A DNA stretch of 64,000 nucleotides from an uncultured Oscillospiraceae bacterium (lineage in GTDB: Bacteria; Bacillota; Clostridia; Oscillospirales; Oscillospiraceae), in the NCBI GenBank assembly GCA_947630645.1, contig CANRIF010000002.1, positions 1 to 64,000 on the forward strand. Reading direction: 5' to 3'. The position numbers were made by a program, and so were the translations under genes. Shown in pieces: positions 56,901 to 64,000 of this stretch (positions within the stretch are counted from its first letter, which is position 1; each line of letters begins with the position of its first letter). The notes beneath the pieces are model-generated. The model had not been told where the DNA came from. It searched no databases and saw nothing but the letters and a program-made list of their open reading frames with translations.

Positions 56901-57523
56901 ACGGTCATAGAATACTCGCCGGGCTCGATGTTCTCTCCACCCCAAGTGGCTTCATAGCCGCCCTCTTCCTCTGCATACCAGACGGCTTCCCGGATTTCCT
57001 CGCCTTGCGCCTCCGGGAAATCACAGGTGACTGTATAGCCGTCCTCTACCTTGATGATCAGATCGACAAACTCCTCAAACACATCCCCGTCTTTTACGGG
57101 TTCGTCGTCGTCCCTGGCCGTTATGGTCGCCTTATCCACCGCGCCGTCAAAGTGGACCGTGATACGGACCGTTTCCGCCGCCGCCATCAGCATGATCCCG
57201 GCCGCCGGCTCCTCCGTGGCTTCAGGCTCTTCCGTAGTCTCCGGTTCCTCCGTGGCCGCCGGCTCTTCCGTAGTCTCCGGTTCCTCCGTGGCCGCCGGCT
57301 CTTCCGTGGCCGCCGGTTCTTCCGTAGCCTCCGGCTCTTCCGTGGCCTCCGGCTCTTCCGTAGCCGCCGGTTCTTCCGTGGCCTCCGGTTCTTCCGTCGC
57401 CTCCGGCTCTTCCGTCGCTTCCGGCGTCACCGCGTCCTTGTCCGGGGCCTCGGCAAATACCGGCACAGCCATGGACGCCAAAAGCGCCAGGATCAGAAGA
57501 AAATAAATCGCTCTATTCTTCAT
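53927..57523 (-). CDS. large cell-wall-anchored surface protein with SPETG-type sorting signal
   Basis: signal peptide; TEEPEATEEPAA repeat; CGEEGETTYYCPLCGRTKREPVAATGKHTW; C-terminus SPETGDETPLALWAGALALCLGGLVLALAARKKRGVR. Confidence 0.85.
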   Translation of the reverse strand: MKNRAIYFLLILALLASMAVPVFAEAPDKDAVTPEATEEPEATEEPEATEEPAATEEPEATEEPEATEEPAATEEPAATEEPETTEEPAATEEPETTEEPEATEEPAAGIMLMAAAETVRITVHFDGAVDKATITARDDDEPVKDGDVFEEFVDLIIKVEDGYTVTCDFPEAQGEEIREAVWYAEEEGGYEATWGGENIEPGEYSMTVHVIPAVSFVVTGETQGAGFDINYFKDGVGWLPSNYTGVANMVPGNTETRVSVLADYEVTIDGAAVKDDSYSLIWYTIEDDPEVKWEVAHDYYFTSPSSGTLLITITKSSTPAPRAIPIEYVNLDDQLTEEDYPPAILEGGTIGFFIDSDYAIEAEGGIVQRAGVSGEGKICYEVKPDPAAEKIVIRVVKDPGVTVEVRGEASHIRITDSENKPVESGAIVKFGSTLHIQADAGYRPVSLSEYMEDYGDGYELTVRDEDGDGKVILTVMAPEEMATLIVTGALEGLYDEDYLTGSTCYPGESFYVHLKAGYELAVTGSGSVIQSGYSCYGETGEVDHYYYINVVEAGAVTAEVRHTGAAAPKPVKVTYVGPEEAFADVWQQYVLPGGAMDFFVADGYAATVEGAQQSDNGTWLVDADAAAVTVTAHKTVDQARFFVKDGVNADQLFIDSDGRGLWDGARIYSAGTGVVLVKNGYKIADISGGVVTGIIPLLDENDKPYKEYGITALSDTVTVSVVKDDKLLTKLTVTVQNPKGADYSLTPASLFNSLTYTKQYKDKYLYYGYSLEGINLALESGYVAEVTGGTIQKGTRTRILPDGEEMTITIMAEAEHTHAWDQGEQTKEPTCGEEGETTYYCPLCGRTKREPVAATGKHTWDDGEVTKAPTTEEMGETTYTCTVCGEKRTEKDIPPIVIDSEIVGGGVEEQQAQKSLGDTIKDIVDSVLKGDMSLTDAFKALGEAIHEAIDDAKEGGSAIDPIRVDTKLTVTPNASPAEDGAAIEAAVNGEVAEYVDISILVTVNEEPAGNLTETNEPIDFTLPLPATATGPILYVMRAHEGEVERLASKVSDGQIAFSSDKFSTFAIVSSDHIGDALAKDIPDQTYTGSEIKPAVSLTIEGVNGTEELKEGIDYTVSYEKNVAAGKASAVITGMGRFTGTKEIVFNIVDRSASAKPSGAATSPETGDETPLALWAGALALCLGGLVLALAARKKRGVR
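57205..57430 (-). repeat. in-gene tandem repeat encoding TEEPEATEEPAA
   Basis: repeated GGCTCTTCCGTGGCCTCC-type 18-bp units. Confidence 0.85.
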
Positions 57524-57571
57524 GGCACTGACTCCTCCAACTCTGAATATTAAAAAAGCGCCTATATAGCA

Positions 57572-57600
57572 ATTATATCATTAATATTTGCTATTGTAAA
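57572..57600 (-). promoter_or_regulatory. sigmaA promoter of the surface-protein gene overlapped by an inverted repeat
   Basis: minus strand TTTACA - 17 nt - TATAAT; TAGCAA(57567-57572) / TTGCTA(57588-57593). Confidence 0.7.
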
Positions 57601-57679
57601 GCGAAAATTAATAATATAATAACCAACCTCCCTTCGCGGTACATACTACAATAATAAAGCACACGGAAGGGAGGCGCAC

Positions 57680-58000
57680 ATGAGCGACCAGATATACGAG
57701 GCGCAGCTGCGCCAGCGGCTGACGGAACTGCGGATCAAAAAGGGCGTTTCCGAACACAGAATGAGCCTGGAACTGGGCAAGAGCGGCTCCTATATCCGGA
57801 GCATCACCAGCGGCGCGGCCCTGCCGTCCACAAGGGAACTATTCAACATCATCGAATACCTGGGCCTGACCCCGGCGGAATTTTTCGCCCCGCTGACCGG
57901 ATCGGAGAGCGCCCGGACGCGGCTGGGCGACCGGCTGCGGAGCGTGGACGAGGAGGATCTGCAAAAGGTCGACACGTTCCTCGACTGGATAACAAAATAA
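57680..58000 (+). CDS. XRE-family transcriptional regulator
   Basis: RLTELRIKKGVSEHRMSLELGKSGSYIRSITSGAALPSTRELFNIIEYLGLTPAEFF. Confidence 0.88.
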   Translation: MSDQIYEAQLRQRLTELRIKKGVSEHRMSLELGKSGSYIRSITSGAALPSTRELFNIIEYLGLTPAEFFAPLTGSESARTRLGDRLRSVDEEDLQKVDTFLDWITK

Positions 58001-58069
58001 AACTGCCAGGCGCAGATGCACCTGGCAGTTTCCCGTATCGGCGGCCCGAACGTGAGGCCGCAGGTCCGT

Positions 58070-58483
58070 TTACTGGATCTCGATCTGGCGCTGGGCGGGG
58101 ACGACCTCCGGCAGCTTGGGCAGCGTCAGGCGCAGCACGCCGTTGACGTACTCGGCCTTGATGCCCTCGGCGTCCACGCCGGAGACCTCGAACCGCCGCT
58201 CCACCGTCTCGGTGGACCGCTCCCGGCGGATATAGCCGGCGCCGGACTTGTCCTCCGCCTCGGCCTTGTGTTCGGCCCGGACGGTGAGGACGCCCTCCTT
58301 CATGTTGACGGCCAACTCGCTCTTGTCATAGCCGGGCAGTTCCGTCTCGATGGTGAAGGCATCGTCGCTCTCCCGGATGTCGGTGGCGGCGGCGTGGGTC
58401 ACCGTGCCGAAGAATTCCTGGAACGGGTCCCAGATCGTGCTGGGGGAATAAGACGAACGGGTGAAAGGGATCATATCAAACAT
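58070..58483 (-). CDS. Hsp20/alpha-crystallin small heat-shock protein
   Basis: ESDDAFTIETELPGYDKSELAVNMKEGVLTVRAEHKAE...GVLRLTLPKLPE. Confidence 0.93.
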   Translation of the reverse strand: MFDMIPFTRSSYSPSTIWDPFQEFFGTVTHAAATDIRESDDAFTIETELPGYDKSELAVNMKEGVLTVRAEHKAEAEDKSGAGYIRRERSTETVERRFEVSGVDAEGIKAEYVNGVLRLTLPKLPEVVPAQRQIEIQ

Positions 58484-58517
58484 TGTAGGAAACCTCCTGT
58501 TTTTTATTTGTCTGTAT

Positions 58518-58552
58518 CATACACATAAATTGTGAATAAAATTATGTGTATG
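58518..58552. promoter_or_regulatory. inverted repeat in the hsp20 5' region
   Basis: CATACACATA ... TATGTGTATG, 10-bp perfect arms. Confidence 0.55.
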
Positions 58553-58571
58553 TGTGAACGAATTGTAAATG

Positions 58572-58598
58572 TTGGCACTCTCATCTGTTGAGTGCTAA
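58572..58598. promoter_or_regulatory. CIRCE element (HrcA operator)
   Basis: TTGGCACTC-N9-GAGTGCTAA, one mismatch to consensus TTAGCACTC-N9-GAGTGCTAA. Confidence 0.85.
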
Positions 58599-58715
58599 AA
58601 TGATCGTTCCCTCGTCCTTTTCAGTATGCCCGGACCGGGCGGCCCCTTTGCGGGGGAGGATTGTAAAATCCCGGCGGGCGTGCTAAAATGTGCAAAAACG
58701 CACAGGAGGCAAACG

Positions 58716-59627
58716 ATGGGACCGATGCTGGTGATCATGGCCGCCGGGATGGGCAGCCGCTTTGGAGGGCTGAAGCAGATGACGGCGGTGGACCGGGCCG
58801 GGCAGGTCATATTGGACTACTCCGCCTATGACGCGCTCCAGGCCGGCTTTGAAAAGGTGGTCTGCGTCATCAAGAAGGAACTGGAGGCGGACTTCCGGGC
58901 CGCGGTGGGCGACCGGATCGGGAAGAAGTGCGCGTTATACTATGCCTTCCAGGACCTGGGCGACATCCCCGCGGGCTTTTTGGTCCCGGCGGAGCGGACC
59001 AAGCCCTGGGGCACGGCCCACGCGGTCTGGGCCGCCCGGGCGCTGATCGACCGGCCCTTCGCCGTCATCAACGCCGACGACTTTTACGGCCGGGGCGCCT
59101 TCACGGCGCTGGCCTCGTTCCTCACGGCCGGCGAGGATGAACACACCCACGCCCTGGTGGGCTACCAGCTGAAGAACACCCTGACGGAAAACGGCACCGT
59201 GGCCCGGGGCGTCTGCACCGCCGACCGGGACGGGTATTTGCAGACCGTCACGGAGTTGACCGCCATCCGCGGCCCCGCCCAGGCCCCGTCCTACACCGCC
59301 GACGGCGGCGCCACCTGGACCGATCTGGCCCCGGACACCCCGGTGAGCCTGAACACATGGGGCTTCCAGCGCAGCTTCATCGACGCCATCGGCTCCCAGC
59401 TGGAGCGGTTTTTGGCGGAGGAGATGCCTCAAAACCCCGCCAAGGCGGAGTTTTTCCTGCCCAGCGTGGTGAACAGGTGCCTGGCCGCCGGGACGGACCG
59501 GGTGAAGCTGCTGCCCACGGACGAGGTGTGGCACGGGGTCACCTACCGGGACGACCTGCCCGCGTTGCAGGCGGCGCTGGACGAAATGAGAGCCGCTGGG
59601 AAGTACCCCGAGCGGCTCTGGGAATAA
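58716..59627 (+). CDS. nucleotidyltransferase-family sugar NTP transferase-like protein
   Basis: MLVIMAAGMGSRFGGLKQMTAVDRAGQVILDYSAYDAL; FAVINADDFYG. Confidence 0.85.
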   Translation: MGPMLVIMAAGMGSRFGGLKQMTAVDRAGQVILDYSAYDALQAGFEKVVCVIKKELEADFRAAVGDRIGKKCALYYAFQDLGDIPAGFLVPAERTKPWGTAHAVWAARALIDRPFAVINADDFYGRGAFTALASFLTAGEDEHTHALVGYQLKNTLTENGTVARGVCTADRDGYLQTVTELTAIRGPAQAPSYTADGGATWTDLAPDTPVSLNTWGFQRSFIDAIGSQLERFLAEEMPQNPAKAEFFLPSVVNRCLAAGTDRVKLLPTDEVWHGVTYRDDLPALQAALDEMRAAGKYPERLWE

Positions 59628-59628
59628 T

Positions 59629-60006
59629 TCATTTCATGGCGGCGAAGGCCGCGGCCTCCTCTATCCAGTCCATCAGCTCCCCGTCGATCTCCGACGGGTC
59701 CCCGATCATCACATGATGGGTCCACCGCTCCGGATATGGCTCCACGGTCCCGTCGATACGGGGCGACGGCAGCCGCCGCCGCAGGCCGAAACTCACCGTG
59801 ATCCACACCGGCGGCCGCTCCGCCTTCCGCCGGACCGCCAGCCGGGACACGAAGGCGAAGCCGTGCCGGTTGGCGAATGTGATCTGGGTCTTCTGCACCC
59901 GGATGTACGCGTCGGGCACCGCCGCCAGCACCCGCGCCCGGAACGGCTCGTACAGCGCCAGCGCCTCCGGACACCCGGCAAAAAACAGCTTTTCCTCGTC
60001 CGTCAT
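59629..60006 (-). CDS. DUF5655-like protein
   Basis: MTDEEKLFFAGCPEALALYEPFRARVLAAVPDAYIRVQKTQITFANRHGFAFVS. Confidence 0.7.
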   Translation of the reverse strand: MTDEEKLFFAGCPEALALYEPFRARVLAAVPDAYIRVQKTQITFANRHGFAFVSRLAVRRKAERPPVWITVSFGLRRRLPSPRIDGTVEPYPERWTHHVMIGDPSEIDGELMDWIEEAAAFAAMK

Positions 60007-60056
60007 TGGAAACGCCTCCCTTTCGTGCATATTCGCGCCGCCGCCGCGAGAAAAGA

Positions 60057-60085
60057 TTGCAAACTGGTTACAGATATGGTATAGT
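60057..60085 (+). promoter_or_regulatory. sigmaA promoter of the sortase gene
   Basis: TTGCAA - 17 nt - TATAGT. Confidence 0.65.
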
Positions 60086-60178
60086 GGATACAAGTACCCC
60101 CCCGGCCGTCCGCGCGGCCGGCGGAAGATCACGGCGGTCGGAGCATCGGCTTTTGACGCGCCGGGAAAGGAACCCATT

Positions 60179-61627
60179 ATGGCAGAGGGTGGACGCCATT
60201 TGAATAACGGCGGAACGCCGGAGCAGCCCTTCCGCGGTTCCTCCTTCGAGGAGGACATGGATTGGCTGGACATGGACTGGCTGGAGGAAAAGCCCGCGCC
60301 GGAGCCGCGCCGGAGCGCAAGTCCGGGCGGGAGCCGGAAGGCCCCGTCCCACAGCCTGCCGGAGGAGGACTATTTCGACTCCGACGACTGGGACCTGACG
60401 CCCAAGGAGCAGGCCGCGCCCCGGCAGCGCCCGGTGCAGCAGCAGCGCCCCGTGCAGCAGCAGCGTCCCGTGCAGCAGCAGCGCCCCGTGCAGCAGCAGC
60501 GCCCCGTACAGCAGCAACGGCCCGTGCAGCAGCAACGGCCCGTGCAGCAGCAACGGCCCGTGCAGCAGCAACGGCCCGTTCAGCAGCAACGGCCCGTGCA
60601 GCAGCAACGCCCCGCGCAGCAACAGCGCCCCGTACAGCAGCAGCGTCCGGTGCAGCAGCAACGCCCCGTTCAGCAGCAGCCCGTACAGCAGCGGCCCGCG
60701 CAGCAGCAGCGCCCCGTGCAGCAGCAGCGGCGCCAGCCGCGCACCGCGTCTGTGGAGCCATGGCGGGATAAGCCAGGCCGGGCGGTGGCCGTGGAGCCGG
60801 AGAACTACCGCTCCAAGACCAGCCGCGGCGTGAAAAAGGGCGACATCCTGCTGATCTGCCTGGTGGCGGTGCTGGTGATCGGCGTGGTCGTGTCCGCCAC
60901 GGTCCTGATCACCCACCTGTTGGCCTATCACCGGGACCGCTCGGCCTATGACTCCCTGGCGGACGAGGCCCTGTCCGACCTGGCGGAGCCCAACGCCACC
61001 CCCGTCCCCGGCCAGCCGGAGGACCCGGGCACGGAGCAGCAGGTCCAGTCCGAGGTGCCCTTCGCGGTGAACTGGGACTATCTACGCAGCGCCAACAGCG
61101 ACGTGGTGGGATGGATCTACTGCGCCGACACCCGCATCAACTACCCCGTCGTCCAGACCACCGACAACGAGTACTACCTCCACCGGGACTTTTACAGCAA
61201 GCAGACCAACACCGTCGGCACCCTGTTCGCCGACCCCAACTCCGCCCTGGGCGTCACGTACAGCAACTATATCATCTATGGCCACAACATGAAGGACGGC
61301 TCCATGTTCGCCGCCATCGAAAGCTATGTCTCCCAGGACTTCTACGAGCAGCATCCGGTGATGTACTTCCTCACGCCGGACCAGAATTACCGCATCGACC
61401 TGATCGCAGGCCGGATCGTGGAGTCCACGCTGGACAATTACCCCAACTACTTCAGCGACAGCGACTATGGCAGCTATTTGAGCAACATCACGTCCCACTC
61501 CTTCTTCGCCACCCACGCGCCGGTGTCCACCGGCAACCAGCTGATCACCCTGTCCACCTGCGACTACTCCGGCGGGTATCGGGACCCCCGCTTCCTGCTC
61601 CAGGGCCTGCTGGTGCCGATCCAGTAA
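60179..61627 (+). CDS. srtB: class B sortase with N-terminal RPVQQQ-repeat cytosolic region
   Basis: single TM; WIYCADTRINYPVVQTTDNEYYLHRDFYSKQT, YIIYGHNMKDGSMF, LITLSTCDYSGGYRDPRFLLQGLL. Confidence 0.92.
   Translation: MAEGGRHLNNGGTPEQPFRGSSFEEDMDWLDMDWLEEKPAPEPRRSASPGGSRKAPSHSLPEEDYFDSDDWDLTPKEQAAPRQRPVQQQRPVQQQRPVQQQRPVQQQRPVQQQRPVQQQRPVQQQRPVQQQRPVQQQRPVQQQRPAQQQRPVQQQRPVQQQRPVQQQPVQQRPAQQQRPVQQQRRQPRTASVEPWRDKPGRAVAVEPENYRSKTSRGVKKGDILLICLVAVLVIGVVVSATVLITHLLAYHRDRSAYDSLADEALSDLAEPNATPVPGQPEDPGTEQQVQSEVPFAVNWDYLRSANSDVVGWIYCADTRINYPVVQTTDNEYYLHRDFYSKQTNTVGTLFADPNSALGVTYSNYIIYGHNMKDGSMFAAIESYVSQDFYEQHPVMYFLTPDQNYRIDLIAGRIVESTLDNYPNYFSDSDYGSYLSNITSHSFFATHAPVSTGNQLITLSTCDYSGGYRDPRFLLQGLLVPIQ
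60423..60735 (+). repeat. in-gene 18-bp tandem repeat encoding RPVQQQ
   Basis: roughly 17 copies of CGCCCCGTGCAGCAGCAG-type units. Confidence 0.9.
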
Positions 61628-61642
61628 CGACATACATTATGT

Positions 61643-61671
61643 AGGGAGACGCTTTTGCGTCTCCCTTTTTA
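61643..61671 (+). terminator. Rho-independent terminator of the sortase gene
   Basis: AGGGAGACGC-TTTT-GCGTCTCCCT then TTTTATTTT. Confidence 0.85.
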
Positions 61672-61673
61672 TT

Positions 61674-63998
61674 TTATCCCCGCTTCCGGCGCTCCCACAG
61701 CCACGCCGCCACGCACACGAGCAGCGCCCCGCCGCTGACGCACAGCCCGGGGATCAGGCCCGCCGGCATATAGCGCATCTCCAGGGTGTGGGTCCCCGGC
61801 GTCACCGTAAGGGCGGTGAAGCAGTCCAGCACCTGAACTGTCTCGGCCCGCTCCCCGTCCAGCAGGACGGTCCAGCCCTCGTCCCAGGGGATCGTCAGGA
61901 CCAAAAGGCTGTCCCCCTCCCCGGTGGTGAAGGAGCCGGTCAGGTGGTGGCCGGAGAGTTTCTCCAGAGGGCAGCCCCCCGCCCGCAGCGCGGCGCTGTA
62001 AGCGGCCAGGGCCTCGCCGTCCTCGGTGGCGAAGGCCGCGTGGTCCACCCGGATGTCCGTAGCGGCCCGCACCTCCACGGACACCGTCTCCCCCGCCGCG
62101 AACGCGCCCAGGTACAGGCTCCCGTTGGCCTCGCCGCTGGCGTAGTAGGCTAAAAACTTCCCGTTCACCCGCACCAGCGCCCCGGGGTAGTCCGGGATGT
62201 CCAGCTGGGCGTAGAGGGGGCCGTCCGCCCGGGGCGTGACGGTGTAGGTGAGGGTGCCGGAGGTGCCTCCGTCCAGTACATAGCGCCCGTCCGCCTCCGC
62301 CCGGAAGCCCTCCGTCGCCGGGCCGGACACGTCCGCGGCGGTGTAGACCGCCCGGTCCACCTCCGGCGCGGCGGCATCGTATACCGCCTGCAGCCAGGCA
62401 AAGCAGTCCTGCCCGGTCACTTCCCCGGCCAGGGCCTCGTCCGCCGTCCAGCCGATGGGCAGGGCGTTTTCGTTCTCATATACCGTCCAGCTCCCGGCGG
62501 CGGCCACGGGCGCGTAGGGCTTTTCCAGGTCCGACGCCACCAGGTACCGCACGCCCAGCAGCGTGTCCGCCCCGGCGGTCACGTCCGGGCCGTACAGCCC
62601 GAATATCTCCTTGTACCGGGGGATGCCCGCCCGCTGGAACAGCTCCAGGTTCTTCACCGGGATGGTGGAGCCGAAGTGGGACAGGCCGTCGTAGCCGAAG
62701 AGCATGGGTTCGCTCCGGTCGTTGCCCAGCCGCTCCGGGCTCTCCACCCGGGCGTATTCTCCGCCCGTGTCCGCCAGGGCGAAGGCGGCGCTCTTCTCCG
62801 TCACATACCGGGTCCAGTCGGCCGTGCCGTAGGCGAAGGGGGTGAGCGCGTCCAGGGATATCTTGGCGTTGGCGCCGAGGTCCGCCATGTGTACCGCCAG
62901 CAGACCCGCGCACAGCACGGCGGCCATCCGCCGGCCGGCGCCTGCCGGCCGCAGCGTCAGCCACAGCCCGCCGCTCACCAGCGCCGCCACGGCCACCGTC
63001 CACGCCCCGGCGGGCCAGGCCACGAAGTCGTAGCTGCGCCCCACGAAGGCCAGCGCCGCGGCGAGGCCCGTCACGGCCACGGGCAGCAACAGATGCCGCG
63101 GCCGGGTCCCCTCCCGCACCAGCGCCAGCTCCTGGTCCGCCGCCGCGATCAGAAGGAAGCTGAAGAGGTAGCTGTACCGGTGGTTATACCAGCTGGGCAC
63201 GTTCAGCCCGTGCCACACCAGGTCCAGCCCGGATATCCAGAAGGACAGCGCCAGCAGCCCCAGCAGCAGCCCCGTCCCGATCCGGCGGGACCGTGGCACC
63301 CGGCCGTTGGCAAAGTACAGCGCCGCCAGCGCCAGGGTCACCGACCCGCAGAAGATGTTGGGCCGGCCGACGGGGGTGAACTGGTCGTAGTTGAACGCGC
63401 CGGGGAAGAGTTTGGCGAACATCTCCGGCAGGGGGAAGTTGGCCGCCATGGACAGCTGGGCCAGGCCGGCCTTGCCCCCCATGAGGACGAAGATAGTCGG
63501 CACCAGCACCGCCGCCGCCAACGCCCCCGCCGCCAGGCTGGACAGGGCGAACACAGCCACCGCCCGGCCCCGGCGTCCCCCCGGCCCGGTGACGAGTTCA
63601 AAGAGGAAGAACAGCACCGAGAACAGGCACAGGATATAGCCCATGTAGAAATTCATCGCCAGCGCCCCGGCCAGGCACACGGTGTACAGCCAGTGGCCCC
63701 GGCCCTCCGTCACCCGGGAGATGCCCAGGGCGATCAGCGGCAGCAGCGCCACGCAGTCCTGCCACAGGTAGTTGATGCTGTAAGCCGTCATGAAGCCCAT
63801 GCAGCCGTAGGCCAGGCCCGCCAGCACCGCCCGCGGCCCCCAGCCGTGGCGGCTCCCGGCGTAATAGGCCATGGCCAGCCCGCACAGCCCCACCCGCAGG
63901 ATGTACAGCAGCCCCACGCCCATGAGCAGGTCCTGCTTGGAGAACAGACACGCCAGCAGGTTCAGCGGGCTCATGAGGTAGTACGCCGCCACGCCCAC
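61674..63998 (-). CDS. YfhO-family membrane protein, probably truncated by the window edge
   Basis: YYLMSPLNLLACLF...; multi-TM; open to the window end. Confidence 0.8.
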   Translation of the reverse strand: MGVAAYYLMSPLNLLACLFSKQDLLMGVGLLYILRVGLCGLAMAYYAGSRHGWGPRAVLAGLAYGCMGFMTAYSINYLWQDCVALLPLIALGISRVTEGRGHWLYTVCLAGALAMNFYMGYILCLFSVLFFLFELVTGPGGRRGRAVAVFALSSLAAGALAAAVLVPTIFVLMGGKAGLAQLSMAANFPLPEMFAKLFPGAFNYDQFTPVGRPNIFCGSVTLALAALYFANGRVPRSRRIGTGLLLGLLALSFWISGLDLVWHGLNVPSWYNHRYSYLFSFLLIAAADQELALVREGTRPRHLLLPVAVTGLAAALAFVGRSYDFVAWPAGAWTVAVAALVSGGLWLTLRPAGAGRRMAAVLCAGLLAVHMADLGANAKISLDALTPFAYGTADWTRYVTEKSAAFALADTGGEYARVESPERLGNDRSEPMLFGYDGLSHFGSTIPVKNLELFQRAGIPRYKEIFGLYGPDVTAGADTLLGVRYLVASDLEKPYAPVAAAGSWTVYENENALPIGWTADEALAGEVTGQDCFAWLQAVYDAAAPEVDRAVYTAADVSGPATEGFRAEADGRYVLDGGTSGTLTYTVTPRADGPLYAQLDIPDYPGALVRVNGKFLAYYASGEANGSLYLGAFAAGETVSVEVRAATDIRVDHAAFATEDGEALAAYSAALRAGGCPLEKLSGHHLTGSFTTGEGDSLLVLTIPWDEGWTVLLDGERAETVQVLDCFTALTVTPGTHTLEMRYMPAGLIPGLCVSGGALLVCVAAWLWERRKRG

Positions 63999-64000
63999 CA

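Noticed and set aside
60423-60735. CRISPR-like array of short repeats
   Set aside because: Direct 18-bp units with no spacers, in frame with the sortase gene and encoding RPVQQQ

Overview
This is a 64 kb high-GC window that looks like the chromosome of a spore-forming Firmicute, probably Oscillospiraceae-like (inference from Spo0A, GerMN, CD1247-type and DacF genes plus overall composition). Contents in order: (1) a decayed accessory stub (about 1-1820) next to tRNA-Ala(GGC), with a partial tRNA copy; (2) housekeeping genes: MarR, ABC exporter, DHH phosphoesterase, an ECF sigma factor with an RsgI/PepSY membrane partner, PfkB kinase, YbaK, and a two-gene chromate transporter; (3) a roughly 25 kb surface-glycan locus (10.9-36.4 kb) with YfhO, a dTDP-sugar dehydratase and aminotransferase, four ATP-grasp proteins, a flippase and seven tandem paralogous GT2 genes; (4) a core block: EF-P, M24 peptidase, D-cysteine desulfhydrase family, GerMN lipoprotein, two-component system, ComEA-like protein, DacF, Spo0A, MocR, and lysC-hom-ACT; (5) a cell-surface block with a large SPETG-anchored protein, a class B sortase, and hsp20 with a CIRCE element. 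The observations most worth follow-up are: a hairpin-rich repeat family whose gene-bearing copy carries a DUF559 endonuclease between its two halves while short copies lack the gene; two unannotated, promoter- and terminator-bounded structured RNA candidates (about 6026-6221 + and about 48169-48331 -); a likely SrtB/SPxTG substrate pair; and the ATP-grasp-rich amino-sugar glycan locus. No searches were run. Family names come from recognising sequence motifs, and novelty is not verified.
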